64,000 nt of DNA from JACMJL01 sp963791805. GTDB taxonomy: Bacteria; Bacillota; Clostridia; Clostridiales; Clostridiaceae. This document shows positions 54,524 to 63,836 of the stretch, piece after piece. Below the pieces are notes generated by a model, which ran no database searches, was not told the DNA's origin, and worked only from the letters and a program-made list of their open reading frames with translations. The stretch lies in NCBI GenBank assembly GCA_963791805.1, contig CAWBTU010000004.1, positions 124,001-188,000 on the forward strand. Direction: 5' to 3'. Position numbers and translations under genes: made by a program. Within the stretch, counting starts at the first letter, position 1; every line of letters begins with the position of its first letter.

Positions 54524-55584
54524 ATGATTGACATGAGAAGTGATACATTAACAAAGCCAACTAAAGAAATGAGATCAGCTATTCATAATGTGTTAGTGGG
54601 TGATGATTGTTATGGAGAGGATCCAAACGTGAATTCACTTGAAAGTCATTGTAAAGAACTATTTGATGTTGAAGCAGCGCTCTTTACCCCAAGTGGAACT
54701 ATGAGTAATCAAATTGCTATTAAAGCTCAAGTTGAAGAAGGAAATGAAGTTATTACACACGCAAATTACCATATTAATTTTTACGAAAGTGCTTCTACAG
54801 CAATGCTAAGCAGAGCTGTACTAAATTGTACGAGAACCGAAAATGGAATTCTTGATACAAAAGATGTAGATTATTTAGTTCATTCTAAACCTAGAGGTCC
54901 ACTATACTCAAAAGTTCAAATGGTAACAATTGAAAATACAATTAATTATTACCAAGGCAAGACTTTCCCTCTAGAAAATATAAAAGAGCTTCATAGTTAT
55001 ACAAAAAGAACAAAATTAAATTACATTTAGATGGTGCTCGTTTATTTAATGCTCATATTGCGACAAATGTACCATTATGTGAGTATGCGAAACATGTTGA
55101 TTCCCTTAGTGTTTGTTTTGCTAAAGGACTAGGTGCCCCTTATGGATCAATGCTTATGGGAAGTGAAGAATTTATTAGCAAAGCAAGAACCATTAGAAAG
55201 CAATTTGGAGGTGGCATGCACCAAATCGGTATGTATGCTGCTGCTGCCCAATTTGCACTTGACCACCATCTTACAGAATTAGCGAAAGATCATGAATTAA
55301 CCAAGGAAATGGCTACTTTATTGAATAAAATAGATGATGTGGAAATTAACCCTGATTTAGTAGAAACCAACATGATTTTTATGAATATTAAACATTTAAA
55401 GGTTGATACTGATGATTTTGTCAAACTATGTGAGAATAAAGGATTATTAGTATTTCCCTGGTTACCAGGTGTGATTCGCATGGTAATTACTCGACATATT
55501 CAAAGAAAAGATGTATTCAATGCCTCATTGATTATCAAGGAAGTAATACAAGAACTTGCTGGTAGATGTGAACATGTTTGCTAA
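54524..55584 (+). pseudogene. Threonine aldolase-family PLP enzyme, frameshifted
   Basis: The first frame (54524-55030) has the family start MIDMRSDTLTKPTKEMR, then GDDCYGEDPNVNSLE and LFTPSGTMSNQIAI. The second continues KLHLDGARLFNAHIATNVPL with the PLP-lysine region SLSVCFAKGLGAPYGSML and runs to 55584. The frames join at a run of five A (55003-55007); a sixth restores the frame, giving about 353 residues, normal for low-specificity L-threonine aldolase. Known members cleave threonine to glycine and acetaldehyde or run in reverse to make beta-hydroxy amino acids. It leads the MFS/ATP-grasp cluster, so it may supply a building block. Confidence 0.87.
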
Positions 55585-56749
55585 ATATCGACAATACATA
55601 GTAAGTTTTCTAGTTCGAATCTTTAATTCTATAGGATTTTTTATAATATCGCCATTTCTCTCCCTTTGGTTATTGAAAGTGAAGGGACTGAATTTAAATG
55701 ATACAAGTTTTATTGTAGCTTCGTTCACACTTTCTTCTAAGGCAGGGAGTGTTTTGGTAGCAGGTATTATCGATCACTTGGGATTCAAGTTAAGTATTAA
55801 TATAGGGTTGTTTTTGTCCTCTCTGATTTTGTTTCTGATTACATGGACTAAGCCATATATCCTAATTGTGTTGCTCACCATTCTCCTAGGAATAGCTATC
55901 AGTCTGTATAATATTTCATTAAAGGCGCATATTTCAAATCAGGAAGATCAAGTTCGATTACAATCCTATGCACTGTTAAACATTGCAGTGAACGTAGGCG
56001 CTGCAATGGGTCCATTAATAGCAGGAGTGATTTTTGATTGGAATCCAAAATTTTTATTACTTTTGAGTATGTCTAACTACTTTGTTGCAGGCATGATTTC
56101 CATGTTTCTACCACGAGATCAAGTTAAACCAAAGAATACTGATAAAAATGTTATCAACTTCTTAATAGAAGAGAGAAGATCTATTGAGTTTCGAATTTTT
56201 ATTCGATTTATTCTCCTCTCATCCCTGTTTTGGTTTCTCTACACACAAATATTTACAACCCTTCCGATGTATTTATCTGACAATATGGATGCAAAAATTA
56301 TAGGTTTGCTATTTACATTAAACTCTATCACTGTTATATCCGTGCAAGGAGTCTTTCCAAAGCTAAGAAATAATCTAAGTAGTAAAATGTGGTATCTTGT
56401 CGCAGTCCTACTGATTAGCAGCTCCTTTCTTCTATTATGGACAAGCAAATCGGTTTTTCTCGTCATGCTTGCTATAGTACTTTTTAGCATCAGCGAGATT
56501 ATATGGGTACCGTCAGTAGATCATGAATTATCTTCCTTACGTGGAAGTTTGAGTTCTTCATGGGCATTTGGAATCAGTGGTGTAATTTGGGGTGTTTTTG
56601 AATCAGCGGGAAGTTACTTCGGATTAAATGTGTTTAAACAATTTGGTGATGCTACTTTTCTGATACTTTCCTTGATTGGATTTATCATTTTTACAATATT
56701 TTTAAAGGCTTATTCTGTTGAGAAAACTCAAATACAAGAAAGCCACTAG
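55574..56749 (+). CDS. MFS transporter
   Basis: A 12-helix major facilitator protein of about 391 residues. It starts near MFAKYRQYIVSFLVRIFN and shows SLWLLKVKGLNLNDTSFIVASF and the loop region KAGSVLVAGIIDHLGFKLS typical of the family. The start overlaps the end of the aldolase gene, so the two are coupled. In a biosynthetic cluster with two ATP-grasp ligases it is the likely exporter of the product. The substrate is inference. Confidence 0.88.
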   Translation: MFAKYRQYIVSFLVRIFNSIGFFIISPFLSLWLLKVKGLNLNDTSFIVASFTLSSKAGSVLVAGIIDHLGFKLSINIGLFLSSLILFLITWTKPYILIVLLTILLGIAISLYNISLKAHISNQEDQVRLQSYALLNIAVNVGAAMGPLIAGVIFDWNPKFLLLLSMSNYFVAGMISMFLPRDQVKPKNTDKNVINFLIEERRSIEFRIFIRFILLSSLFWFLYTQIFTTLPMYLSDNMDAKIIGLLFTLNSITVISVQGVFPKLRNNLSSKMWYLVAVLLISSSFLLLWTSKSVFLVMLAIVLFSISEIIWVPSVDHELSSLRGSLSSSWAFGISGVIWGVFESAGSYFGLNVFKQFGDATFLILSLIGFIIFTIFLKAYSVEKTQIQESH

Positions 56750-56758
56750 GAGGATTGA

Positions 56759-57979
56759 ATGAAACGTATATTATTTATTGAAACAAATACAACAGGAACT
56801 GGATTGCAGGCAATGAAATACGCGAAAAAGCTCGGTTATGAAGTTCATTTTTGGACAAGTGATTTGAACCAGTATCGTTTTATGGGAGAACAGCATCCAA
56901 GTCAGCTTGCAGATCAAATTGAAACATTAGATACTTTTGACGCTGAGTTCATGCATCAAAAAATTTTGAATGAAAACCTGTCTTTTTCTGGAGTACTAGC
57001 TTTTGACGATTATCACTTGATGCAATGTGCCTATTTAGCAAAGAAATTGTCACTACCAGGTCAAAAATTAGAAGCCTTAGCTAAGGTTAGAAACAAAGCA
57101 AAAATGCGAGAACATCTTACAGAAGTTGGATTTTCACGTATCAAACAACCAAAATATCAGATTGTATCAGAAACAGAGCCGAGTCATTATAATAATATTC
57201 CTTTTCCATGCATACTAAAGCCAGTAGATGATAGTGGTAGCAATGGCGTTACTATTTGCCATACCACGGAAGAACTACAGTGTGCACTTGAAATCGAAAA
57301 GGATAGGATAGTGAACGAAAGAGGATATAAGTTAGCTCGACAATGGCTGATAGAAGAAAAAATAAGTGGTCAGGAATACTCAGCAGAATTGGTCTATCAT
57401 CATGCAAAATGGAAGCTCATCTCCATCACACGCAAGGAAACATATGGCTCTCATTCCGTAGAGTGTGGCCATGTATCAGGTACATTTAAAATTAAAAAAG
57501 ACATTGAACAGGATTTGTCAGAACTTCTTATGGTATTTGATTTAGATTATAGTGCAGCGCATGTTGAATTTTTTCAATCGGAAGATGGGTTGTATTTAGT
57601 AGAGATTAATCCACGCTTGGCTGGTGATTGCATTCCAGATCTTGTTGAAATTGCTACTGGTGTCAATATGATACAAAATATTGTGAAGCAGTCTGTAGGT
57701 TTGGAAGAGGACCTTATTATATCTAATCATCAGTATGCTGCAATTCAATTCATACTCCCTGAGCATCAAGGCACTTATTCAGCTGTTTCAGGCGTTGAAA
57801 ATTTAAAGAATCGTATGGATATAGAGCGCGTTCATATCGGTCCACTTCCTTATACTTCTCATGGGATTAAAAGTAGTTACCATAGAATTGGATATGTCAT
57901 TGCAAAAGCCACTTCTGCAGAAGATGCGCGTCAAATTGCTGTCGAAGCCGTCAATCAATTAGAATGGAGTGTGAGATAA
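56759..57979 (+). CDS. ATP-grasp ligase 1
   Basis: A 406-residue ATP-grasp enzyme of the carboxylate-amine ligase type. The N-terminal Rossmann-like part begins MKRILFIETNTTGTGLQAMK. The ATP site shows PFPCILKPVDDSGSNGV near residue 150, EEKISGQEYSAELV near 203 and the metal-binding motif VEINPRLAGD near 280-290. This group includes L-amino acid ligases such as BacD that join two amino acids. An AGGAGG site precedes the ATG. The C-terminal 80 residues are a further domain common in this group. Substrates are unknown. Confidence 0.9.
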   Translation: MKRILFIETNTTGTGLQAMKYAKKLGYEVHFWTSDLNQYRFMGEQHPSQLADQIETLDTFDAEFMHQKILNENLSFSGVLAFDDYHLMQCAYLAKKLSLPGQKLEALAKVRNKAKMREHLTEVGFSRIKQPKYQIVSETEPSHYNNIPFPCILKPVDDSGSNGVTICHTTEELQCALEIEKDRIVNERGYKLARQWLIEEKISGQEYSAELVYHHAKWKLISITRKETYGSHSVECGHVSGTFKIKKDIEQDLSELLMVFDLDYSAAHVEFFQSEDGLYLVEINPRLAGDCIPDLVEIATGVNMIQNIVKQSVGLEEDLIISNHQYAAIQFILPEHQGTYSAVSGVENLKNRMDIERVHIGPLPYTSHGIKSSYHRIGYVIAKATSAEDARQIAVEAVNQLEWSVR

Positions 57980-57980
57980 T

Positions 57981-59189
57981 TTGAAAAAGCTTTTAGTGAT
58001 ATTAGGTGCAAGTGAATATGGTGTTTCAGCAGGGAAAAAGCTAGGTTTACAAGTTGTTGTAATTAGCCCAAAAGGTGCTAGCATTTCAAGTGAAATCACA
58101 TCACAGGTAGAAGGTGTTTTCTTTGTAGAAAGCTTAGAAAAAGAAGAATGTGTGTTTAGGCAGGTACAAAAAATAAAACAGATATACATAAATATTGATC
58201 TGATACTTAGCTTTACTGAGCTTGGTTTAGAAACTGCCGCAAAAATTAGTAAAAAGCTAGGTTTACCAACGAATGAACCCTCAGTGATTCAAGCTACCCG
58301 TAACAAGATGATGATGCGAAAGAAATTTCAATCAAGAACAATCCTTTCTTTAGCTTTTCAGTCAGGTTTTATCAAAGAATTTATCAAAGAACTACCAATG
58401 AAACCACCTTTTATTGTAAAACCATTGGATGGGTTTGGAAGTAAGAATATATACTACATATCAAGTGCGAAAGAGTGGCTCAATTGGTATGAGGAACAAC
58501 AAGAAAATGATGCTATTCATTGGATTATTGAACCTTATATTAAAGGTAAAGAATACAGTGTTGAAAGCATTTCTTGTAATGACAACCATCAAATTTTAGG
58601 GATCACAGAAAAAACCACAACTGGAAAGCCCCATTTTGTTGAAACAGGTCACAGCGTACCAGCTAATTTATCCCAGGAGGAAAAACAACACATCGAAGAA
58701 ATTGTCATTGAAGCATTATATTGTCTAGATGTTAGATATGGTCCATGTCATACAGAAGTGAAGTATGATAAAATGACCAATCAAGTCTCAATTATTGAGG
58801 TTCACACAAGACCAGGAGGAGATTTTATACCTTATTTACACGAACTTTCTTCTGGTTTGAATCAGTACGAACTAGGAATACAGTCATATTATTCAAGTGA
58901 ATGTATTTCATTAGAAATGAGAAAAAAACTTTCATACAGTATGATAGAATTCTTTGTTTTTCCAGAAGGAATCTTAATGGAAAAAGGACTTTCCTTTCCA
59001 ATGCAAAAAGAGTATACCAAAGCATTGGATATATATTATAATATAGGAGATGAAATCAAAGAGACCGTTGATTCTTGCTCTAGAGGTGGTCATGTGATTG
59101 TTTGTTCTTCTGATAAAGAGAAAAGTATACAGCTACTACAAGAGTGCAAAGAGAATATCACTTTAAAAATAAAAAATAAAGGTATGTGA
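57981..59189 (+). CDS. ATP-grasp ligase 2
   Basis: A 402-residue ATP-grasp enzyme, paralogous in layout to its neighbour. It begins MKKLLVILGASEYGVSAGKK and has PPFIVKPLDGFGSKNIYY near residue 135, EPYIKGKEYSVESI near 190 and the motif EVHTRPGGDFIPYL near 273. The start is TTG, one base after the first ligase stop. Two different ligases in tandem suggest two peptide-bond-forming steps or two alternative substrates. Asn of the usual NPR motif is Thr-Arg-Pro here, which deserves checking. Confidence 0.9.
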   Translation: MKKLLVILGASEYGVSAGKKLGLQVVVISPKGASISSEITSQVEGVFFVESLEKEECVFRQVQKIKQIYINIDLILSFTELGLETAAKISKKLGLPTNEPSVIQATRNKMMMRKKFQSRTILSLAFQSGFIKEFIKELPMKPPFIVKPLDGFGSKNIYYISSAKEWLNWYEEQQENDAIHWIIEPYIKGKEYSVESISCNDNHQILGITEKTTTGKPHFVETGHSVPANLSQEEKQHIEEIVIEALYCLDVRYGPCHTEVKYDKMTNQVSIIEVHTRPGGDFIPYLHELSSGLNQYELGIQSYYSSECISLEMRKKLSYSMIEFFVFPEGILMEKGLSFPMQKEYTKALDIYYNIGDEIKETVDSCSRGGHVIVCSSDKEKSIQLLQECKENITLKIKNKGM

Positions 59190-59193
59190 TTAG

Positions 59194-60258
59194 ATGGCAG
59201 TTTTTGCAAAAACCCCCGTATGGAAGAGAAGTATCGTGAAAGTAAGGATTTCGCAAGTTTTTGAGATGATGACCTACCTTCGCTATTGTTATTTGGAACG
59301 CGATGAAGACGATATATTACTTAAAGAATTCTATATAGACCATAGCAATTTATTAGAAAAATATTATGGCAATTTCGAATATGGGTCACAATTCGCAGAA
59401 TGTGTTCTTGGGCTTGGAGAGGATCACAGTATTGATGCATTCTTTCATTATCTCAATGAGGTTTCCAAAGAGGAATTCCTATTCTACTTATTGGGTAGAT
59501 ACATACCACTCGATCAACTTTCAGATATTTTGTTCCACAATCCACATCCAACTGTTCAAATAGAAAGAATGATTAAAGAGATGGATGGCCTTGTCAACCC
59601 TGAACAATTGGCATTTGTTGAAAATTATGAGGCTTATAGCCAAGAACTCTTCAAACTATGGAAAGATTTTTACGATGCTTATTTCATTCAAAAATCGAGT
59701 ACTCTTGAGGAATCCTGGAGAAAAGTAAATAAACAATTAGAGTTAGACCTTAAAACCAATAGTTTAGACGATGTCATCTCAAAGCTATTAGTAGGCTACG
59801 ACTTACCAAAACAATTTCCAAGTAAAGAAACAGAAGATATCTACCTGTATCCATCTTTCTCAGTTTCTCCTAAATTTATGATAATCTGGGGGTTAGGTCA
59901 ACTTCATATTGTATATAATGCTTTCTTATACGCAAATAACTTAGATCAAAATCATCAGCTAATAGAAAAAATACATGACGAAACCATGTTAGAGGATATA
60001 TCTGATTTTAGTAAATCTTTGTCAGAGATAATTAGGTTGCAAATATTACTATTGATTGCTAAAACTTCTAAAATTAAAGCACAATTAATTGCACAAGAAC
60101 TAGATATTAGCACTGCTACGGTATCTAGACATTTAAGCACGTTAAAACAAAATAAAATCATTTTAGAACAAAAAGAAATGGGATGTAACATATACCAAAT
60201 TAACAAGGACGCTTTTGAAGACTATTTTCAGTGTATCCGTAGGTTAGTAATTAAATAG
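59194..60258 (+). CDS. ArsR-type winged-helix regulator with long N-terminal domain
   Basis: The 354-residue protein ends in a winged helix of the ArsR class: RLQILLLIAKTSKIKAQLIAQ, then LDISTATVSRHLSTLKQNKII and LEQKEMGCNIYQI (about residues 275-335). The first 260 residues are acidic and helical with no recognised metal site (RYCYLERDEDDILLKEFYID). It is the last gene of the cluster, 4 bp after ligase 2, and probably controls it. No palindromic operator was identified before the aldolase by eye. Confidence 0.82.
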   Translation: MAVFAKTPVWKRSIVKVRISQVFEMMTYLRYCYLERDEDDILLKEFYIDHSNLLEKYYGNFEYGSQFAECVLGLGEDHSIDAFFHYLNEVSKEEFLFYLLGRYIPLDQLSDILFHNPHPTVQIERMIKEMDGLVNPEQLAFVENYEAYSQELFKLWKDFYDAYFIQKSSTLEESWRKVNKQLELDLKTNSLDDVISKLLVGYDLPKQFPSKETEDIYLYPSFSVSPKFMIIWGLGQLHIVYNAFLYANNLDQNHQLIEKIHDETMLEDISDFSKSLSEIIRLQILLLIAKTSKIKAQLIAQELDISTATVSRHLSTLKQNKIILEQKEMGCNIYQINKDAFEDYFQCIRRLVIK

Positions 60259-60272
60259 AACAAATTTAAACC

Positions 60273-60299
60273 AAGCCAAGCTAACCCTTGGCTTTTTTA
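60273..60299 (+). terminator. Intrinsic terminator after the ATP-grasp cluster
   Basis: Arms AAGCCAAG and CTTGGCTT with loop CTAACC, followed by TTTTT. It closes the operon 54524-60258. Confidence 0.92.
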
Positions 60300-60398
60300 T
60301 TTTGGCATATAAGGCTTATACACTGCATTTCAAAACCTTATTCATGGTCATACTCAAGATGATATTTATTCTCGTCGTATGCTGCACAAGGTTTAAAT

Positions 60399-61421
60399 TC
60401 ATATAATATATTTAATTTCTTTATCTTTAAATAATCCTTCTATCTCTTCTATGAAGAATTCTTTTATTGAATCTAGATTTTCTTTTGGGTATACATACTT
60501 TCCATATCCAAATTGTCCAAATTTAAACTTGCGTTCTTCATCATTCATTGGTAGTTGACTCTCAGGAAATATATCAAGTATTCTATTTTTAGCTATTATT
60601 GTATAGCGGTGAGATATAATCTCAAAAGTTACAGGATACTTTAAATTATTTGGTATTTTTGTGGATAATTCTAATAATAAATCATGATATTCATCTCTCC
60701 AATTAGGATAAATAAATATTGGTGCAATTAAAAATCCCATAGGGTACCCTGCTTTAGCAACTCTAATGCTTGCTTCTATTCTTTTATCAAGAGAAGCTGT
60801 AAAATGTTCATATTGGTTTATTATCGAAGAAGTATTAATACTAAATCTTATTTCTGTATGACCCTTATGTTCTAAATTAAGTAATGAATCTATATCATTG
60901 TACTTTGTTACAAATCTAAATCTAGCATTTTCGTTACTAGCAAAAAATCTAATAGCTTTATCTATGGAATGTGTATAGGGTTCTACTGGTATTGGGTCAG
61001 AGGTTGCAGCTCCTTCAAATATAGTTATTTCAGGTAATCTATCCTTTATGTATTTTTGAGCTTCATTGAGAATATCATCTATATTTGCATGAACTCTTAT
61101 AAAAGGCTTATCCCCTAACTTAGTATTTAAGTAACAGTACTCACATTGCCCCATACAACCTGATACTAATGGAAGCTGATAATGGGCTGAAGGTTTACAT
61201 GATTGAAACTTTAAACTCTTCTTCGATCCAACGACTAAAGTCTTCTTACCCTCTCTATATTGAGTGAATAAATTGTCACCAGGAATATGCTGCTTCAGTT
61301 TATTTGAAGTCAAGTTTATAATTTCCGTATTATCCTTATTTTTAAACTTGTCAAAAATCTCCCTAGCCATTTGGTATTCTAATGAATCTTTCTCAAATAC
61401 AATCCTTTCGGGCTTAAACAT
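60399..61421 (-). CDS. splB: Spore photoproduct lyase-like radical SAM protein
   Basis: The protein (340 residues from this ATG) carries the family cluster motif SGCMGQCEYCYL near residue 90 (CX3CX2C), which binds the radical-SAM [4Fe-4S] cluster. Spore photoproduct lyase repairs the UV thymine dimer of spores. Other matches are FEGAATSDPIPVEPYTHSID and RFSINTSSIINQYEHFTASLDKRI. I start at 61421 because GAGAGGGG precedes it; an open frame extends 105 bases upstream but lacks a site. The presence of this gene supports a spore-forming host. Confidence 0.93.
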   Translation of the reverse strand: MFKPERIVFEKDSLEYQMAREIFDKFKNKDNTEIINLTSNKLKQHIPGDNLFTQYREGKKTLVVGSKKSLKFQSCKPSAHYQLPLVSGCMGQCEYCYLNTKLGDKPFIRVHANIDDILNEAQKYIKDRLPEITIFEGAATSDPIPVEPYTHSIDKAIRFFASNENARFRFVTKYNDIDSLLNLEHKGHTEIRFSINTSSIINQYEHFTASLDKRIEASIRVAKAGYPMGFLIAPIFIYPNWRDEYHDLLLELSTKIPNNLKYPVTFEIISHRYTIIAKNRILDIFPESQLPMNDEERKFKFGQFGYGKYVYPKENLDSIKEFFIEEIEGLFKDKEIKYII

Positions 61422-61500
61422 ATTTTCCCCTCTCCTTGCTTTATTTACAAAAGTATTATTATTATTTTCTGAAACTCCAATAATATTCAAATATTTTTTT

Positions 61501-61530
61501 GGTGCCAGGCACGTGACAAGTGACAAGTGA
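61501..61530 (+). repeat. Third copy of the GGTGCCAGGCACGTGACAAG repeat
   Basis: GGTGCCAGGCACGTGACAAG followed by a doubled GTGACAAGTGA matches the repeat core at 20619 and 20701. It lies between divergent genes. It may be a small dispersed clostridial repeat. Confidence 0.9.
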
Positions 61531-61598
61531 AATATTGGACTAAACTCTTAATTTTGATTATAATAATACTGAATGAAAAACAGAACGGAGTAGATAGA

Positions 61599-62774
61599 AT
61601 GAACAAACAGGATTTAGCTGCAATAAAGAAAGAACTAAAAATAGAAAATACTATGCTTAAAGTTAAAGAAATTTATAGCATTTACTTAAAGAAGGATAAT
61701 GAAACTATTATTCATTCAGAACTTGAATATTTTGAAAGCTTTGATAGTGAAAAGCAAGAATTGTACTTGAATAACTTTAAAAAAATATTAACTGGAGCCT
61801 TAGACACAAAGATCTTTGAATTAAATTTTATACCTCTACATGATCAACAGCCAGGAGAATACAATGCTCCAAATGTGCTGTATAAAGCAGTAAAAGCTGA
61901 AAAGGATAGCTTTGCAACAGAGGCTGATAAAGTAATTAAAAAAATAACTGAAAACTATAAATATGAAACTGATGTAATTGTCACTTTCATTAGAGCAGAA
62001 TACTTTAAGGGAGCTAATAAGAGACGCAGCAGAGAAGCTGAAGAGGCTGTTGATGACAATGTTTATGCATTTGAATTTATGATGTGTAGCGTAAATAAAA
62101 TAGATTCTCCGAAAAAATCCCTACAATTTGATTTTGTTGAAAGGAGATTTAAAGTTAACTCTGCATTAGAATCAAATATAAATTTGACAGCACCTGTTGA
62201 AGGTTTTATGTTTCCTTGTTTTAATAACAATAGTGCAGATATAAATAAAATTATGTATTATACCTCTAAGCCTAAGGAGATTAATACTAATTTTGTCCAA
62301 AATATTTTAAACTGTGAAATTAAAAAAACTGCTGAGGAAGAAAAAGAAGAATTTGGACAAATACTTAAAAATATGATTGGTGATACAATTGCACCAGTAA
62401 CTATGCAAAATATTTATGAAAAACTTTCAGAAAAACTTGAAAATGAGGAAGAAAGTGAAGTACCTACTGTTAGCTTTCAAGATGTGAAAAATGTTCTTAC
62501 AGAAAGTGGCGTTGAGAATATTGAAAAACTTGAAGATGCTTATAAAGAAGTAATAGGTGATGGAAAGTATGATTTTAAAGTTCAAAATATAGTTCCGGAT
62601 ATGTCTACTAAGTCCGTGAAGATTTCAAATGGAAGTATGAGTCTGTCTATTTCTCCAAGTGAACTTAAAAACTTCAGAAAAGTTAAAGATAGTCACGGTA
62701 ATCCTTGCTTACTCATTGAACTTACTGATGATGTGATTATAGATGGTTTTGAACTTAAAACTGAAGAAATTTAG
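61599..62774 (+). CDS. DUF4317 family protein
   Basis: The protein (391 residues from this ATG) starts MNKQDLAAIKKELKIENTML and matches the DUF4317 family of Firmicutes, whose function is unknown. It is soluble, acidic and rich in Lys and Glu, with LYLNNFKKILTGALDTKIFEL near residue 50 and EKEEFGQILKNMIGDTIAPV near 250. I start at 61599, where ACGGAG precedes the ATG; an upstream in-frame ATG follows the GGTGCC repeat and lacks a site. It stands alone before the thiamine operon. Confidence 0.87.
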   Translation: MNKQDLAAIKKELKIENTMLKVKEIYSIYLKKDNETIIHSELEYFESFDSEKQELYLNNFKKILTGALDTKIFELNFIPLHDQQPGEYNAPNVLYKAVKAEKDSFATEADKVIKKITENYKYETDVIVTFIRAEYFKGANKRRSREAEEAVDDNVYAFEFMMCSVNKIDSPKKSLQFDFVERRFKVNSALESNINLTAPVEGFMFPCFNNNSADINKIMYYTSKPKEINTNFVQNILNCEIKKTAEEEKEEFGQILKNMIGDTIAPVTMQNIYEKLSEKLENEEESEVPTVSFQDVKNVLTESGVENIEKLEDAYKEVIGDGKYDFKVQNIVPDMSTKSVKISNGSMSLSISPSELKNFRKVKDSHGNPCLLIELTDDVIIDGFELKTEEI

Positions 62775-62837
62775 TAATACTTTACAAATTGATTTATTAA
62801 TATTATAATGAGTTAAAATTATAACTGAATAAAATTA

Positions 62838-62925
62838 ACTAGGGGTGCCCTTTGGCTGAGATGGTTATTTAACCAATCCCTTTGAACCTGATGTAGTTAG
62901 TACTACCGTAGGAAAGTTATTTACC
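62838..62925 (+). promoter_or_regulatory. TPP riboswitch (THI element)
   Basis: The conserved THI-box sequence is present: AGGGGTGCCC, then GGCTGAGATGG, then CCCTTTGAACCTGATGTAGT and ACTACCGTAGGAAAG. These match the pyrimidine- and pyrophosphate-sensor helices of the TPP aptamer. It precedes thiS-thiF-thiG, so TPP should lower their expression. Confidence 0.97.
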
Positions 62926-62962
62926 TTAATTATTGTGATTGAATTATTGCGATAAATTTACT

Positions 62963-62998
62963 TAGGAAGCTTTACCTTATGGAAAAGCTTCCTTTTTG
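62963..62998 (+). terminator. Expression-platform terminator of the TPP riboswitch
   Basis: Arms AGGAAGCTTT and AAAGCTTCCT with a small loop, followed by TTTT. It lies between the aptamer and the thiS ribosome binding site, so TPP binding probably favours this terminator. Confidence 0.85.
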
Positions 62999-63020
62999 TA
63001 TTCCTTAGGAGGTGAAAACT

Positions 63021-63215
63021 GTGATTATCAATGGTAAAATCATGAAATTTGAAGATGAAATAACAATAGCTTCCCTACTTAAAGAGTTAAATTTACCTCA
63101 AGAAAAAGTAGTTGTAGAAGTGAATTTTCAAATTATATCAAAGGAACTTTATTTAACCCATAAGCTTTATGACGCTGACAGTATAGAAATTGTAAGCTTT
63201 GTTGGAGGTGGTTAA
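63021..63215 (+). CDS. thiS: Sulfur carrier protein ThiS
   Basis: The 64-residue ubiquitin-like protein carries sulfur as a C-terminal thiocarboxylate for the thiamine thiazole ring. It ends in VSFVGGG with the required terminal Gly-Gly. I start at the GTG at 63021, eight bases after AGGAGG; an in-frame GTG at 63012 overlaps that site. It is the first gene after the TPP riboswitch. Confidence 0.93.
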   Translation: MIINGKIMKFEDEITIASLLKELNLPQEKVVVEVNFQIISKELYLTHKLYDADSIEIVSFVGGG

Positions 63216-63218
63216 AAA

Positions 63219-63812
63219 TTGAACATGGAAAATGAATTAGAAAAATTAAAAAATGCTAAAGTTGGGATAGCTGGACTTGGTGGAATCGGTTCAAATGTGG
63301 CAGTATCCCTTACAAGAACAGGAATCGGAAAACTAGTTCTAATTGATTTTGATAAGGTAGAAAGAAGTAATTTAAATAGGCAGCAATATTTTCTTAAACA
63401 TATTGACATGTACAAAACTGAAGCATTAAAAGAAATATTGTATGATATTAATCCTCACATCATTCTTGAAACTAAAAATATCTTTGTTCATGAAGATAAT
63501 ATACAAGAATTATTTAAAGATGTAGATATAATAGTGGAAGCCTTTGATAGCTCTGAATGCAAAGCGACTCTGGTTAATACTATTTTATTAAAAATGTCAA
63601 GCATTCCAGTGGTGGCTTCTTCTGGAATGGCAGGCTACTTTTCCAGCAATCTAATAAAAACTAGAAAAGTAGGAAGTAATTTTTATTTAGCTGGTGATGA
63701 GTTTTCTGACATAGAGCTCGGCTATATGCCCTTAGCACCTAGGGTTAATATAGTAGCAAATCATCAAGCAAACATGGTTCTTAGGCTTATCCTAGGAGAA
63801 ACAAAGGTGTAG
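63219..63812 (+). CDS. thiF: ThiS adenylyltransferase (ThiF, short form)
   Basis: The 197-residue protein has the E1-like nucleotide site KVGIAGLGGIGSNVAVSL (about residues 14-31) and LVLIDFDKVERSNLNRQQYF with the conserved D, N and R positions. The C-terminal catalytic Cys domain is short, as in other clostridial ThiF homologues. It activates the C terminus of ThiS. The TTG at 63219, 4 bases after thiS and 8 after GGAGGTGG, is the likely start; an ATG lies 6 bases further on. Confidence 0.92.
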   Translation: MNMENELEKLKNAKVGIAGLGGIGSNVAVSLTRTGIGKLVLIDFDKVERSNLNRQQYFLKHIDMYKTEALKEILYDINPHIILETKNIFVHEDNIQELFKDVDIIVEAFDSSECKATLVNTILLKMSSIPVVASSGMAGYFSSNLIKTRKVGSNFYLAGDEFSDIELGYMPLAPRVNIVANHQANMVLRLILGETKV

Positions 63813-63836
63813 TTTTTTTAGAAAGAAGTGTAATAA

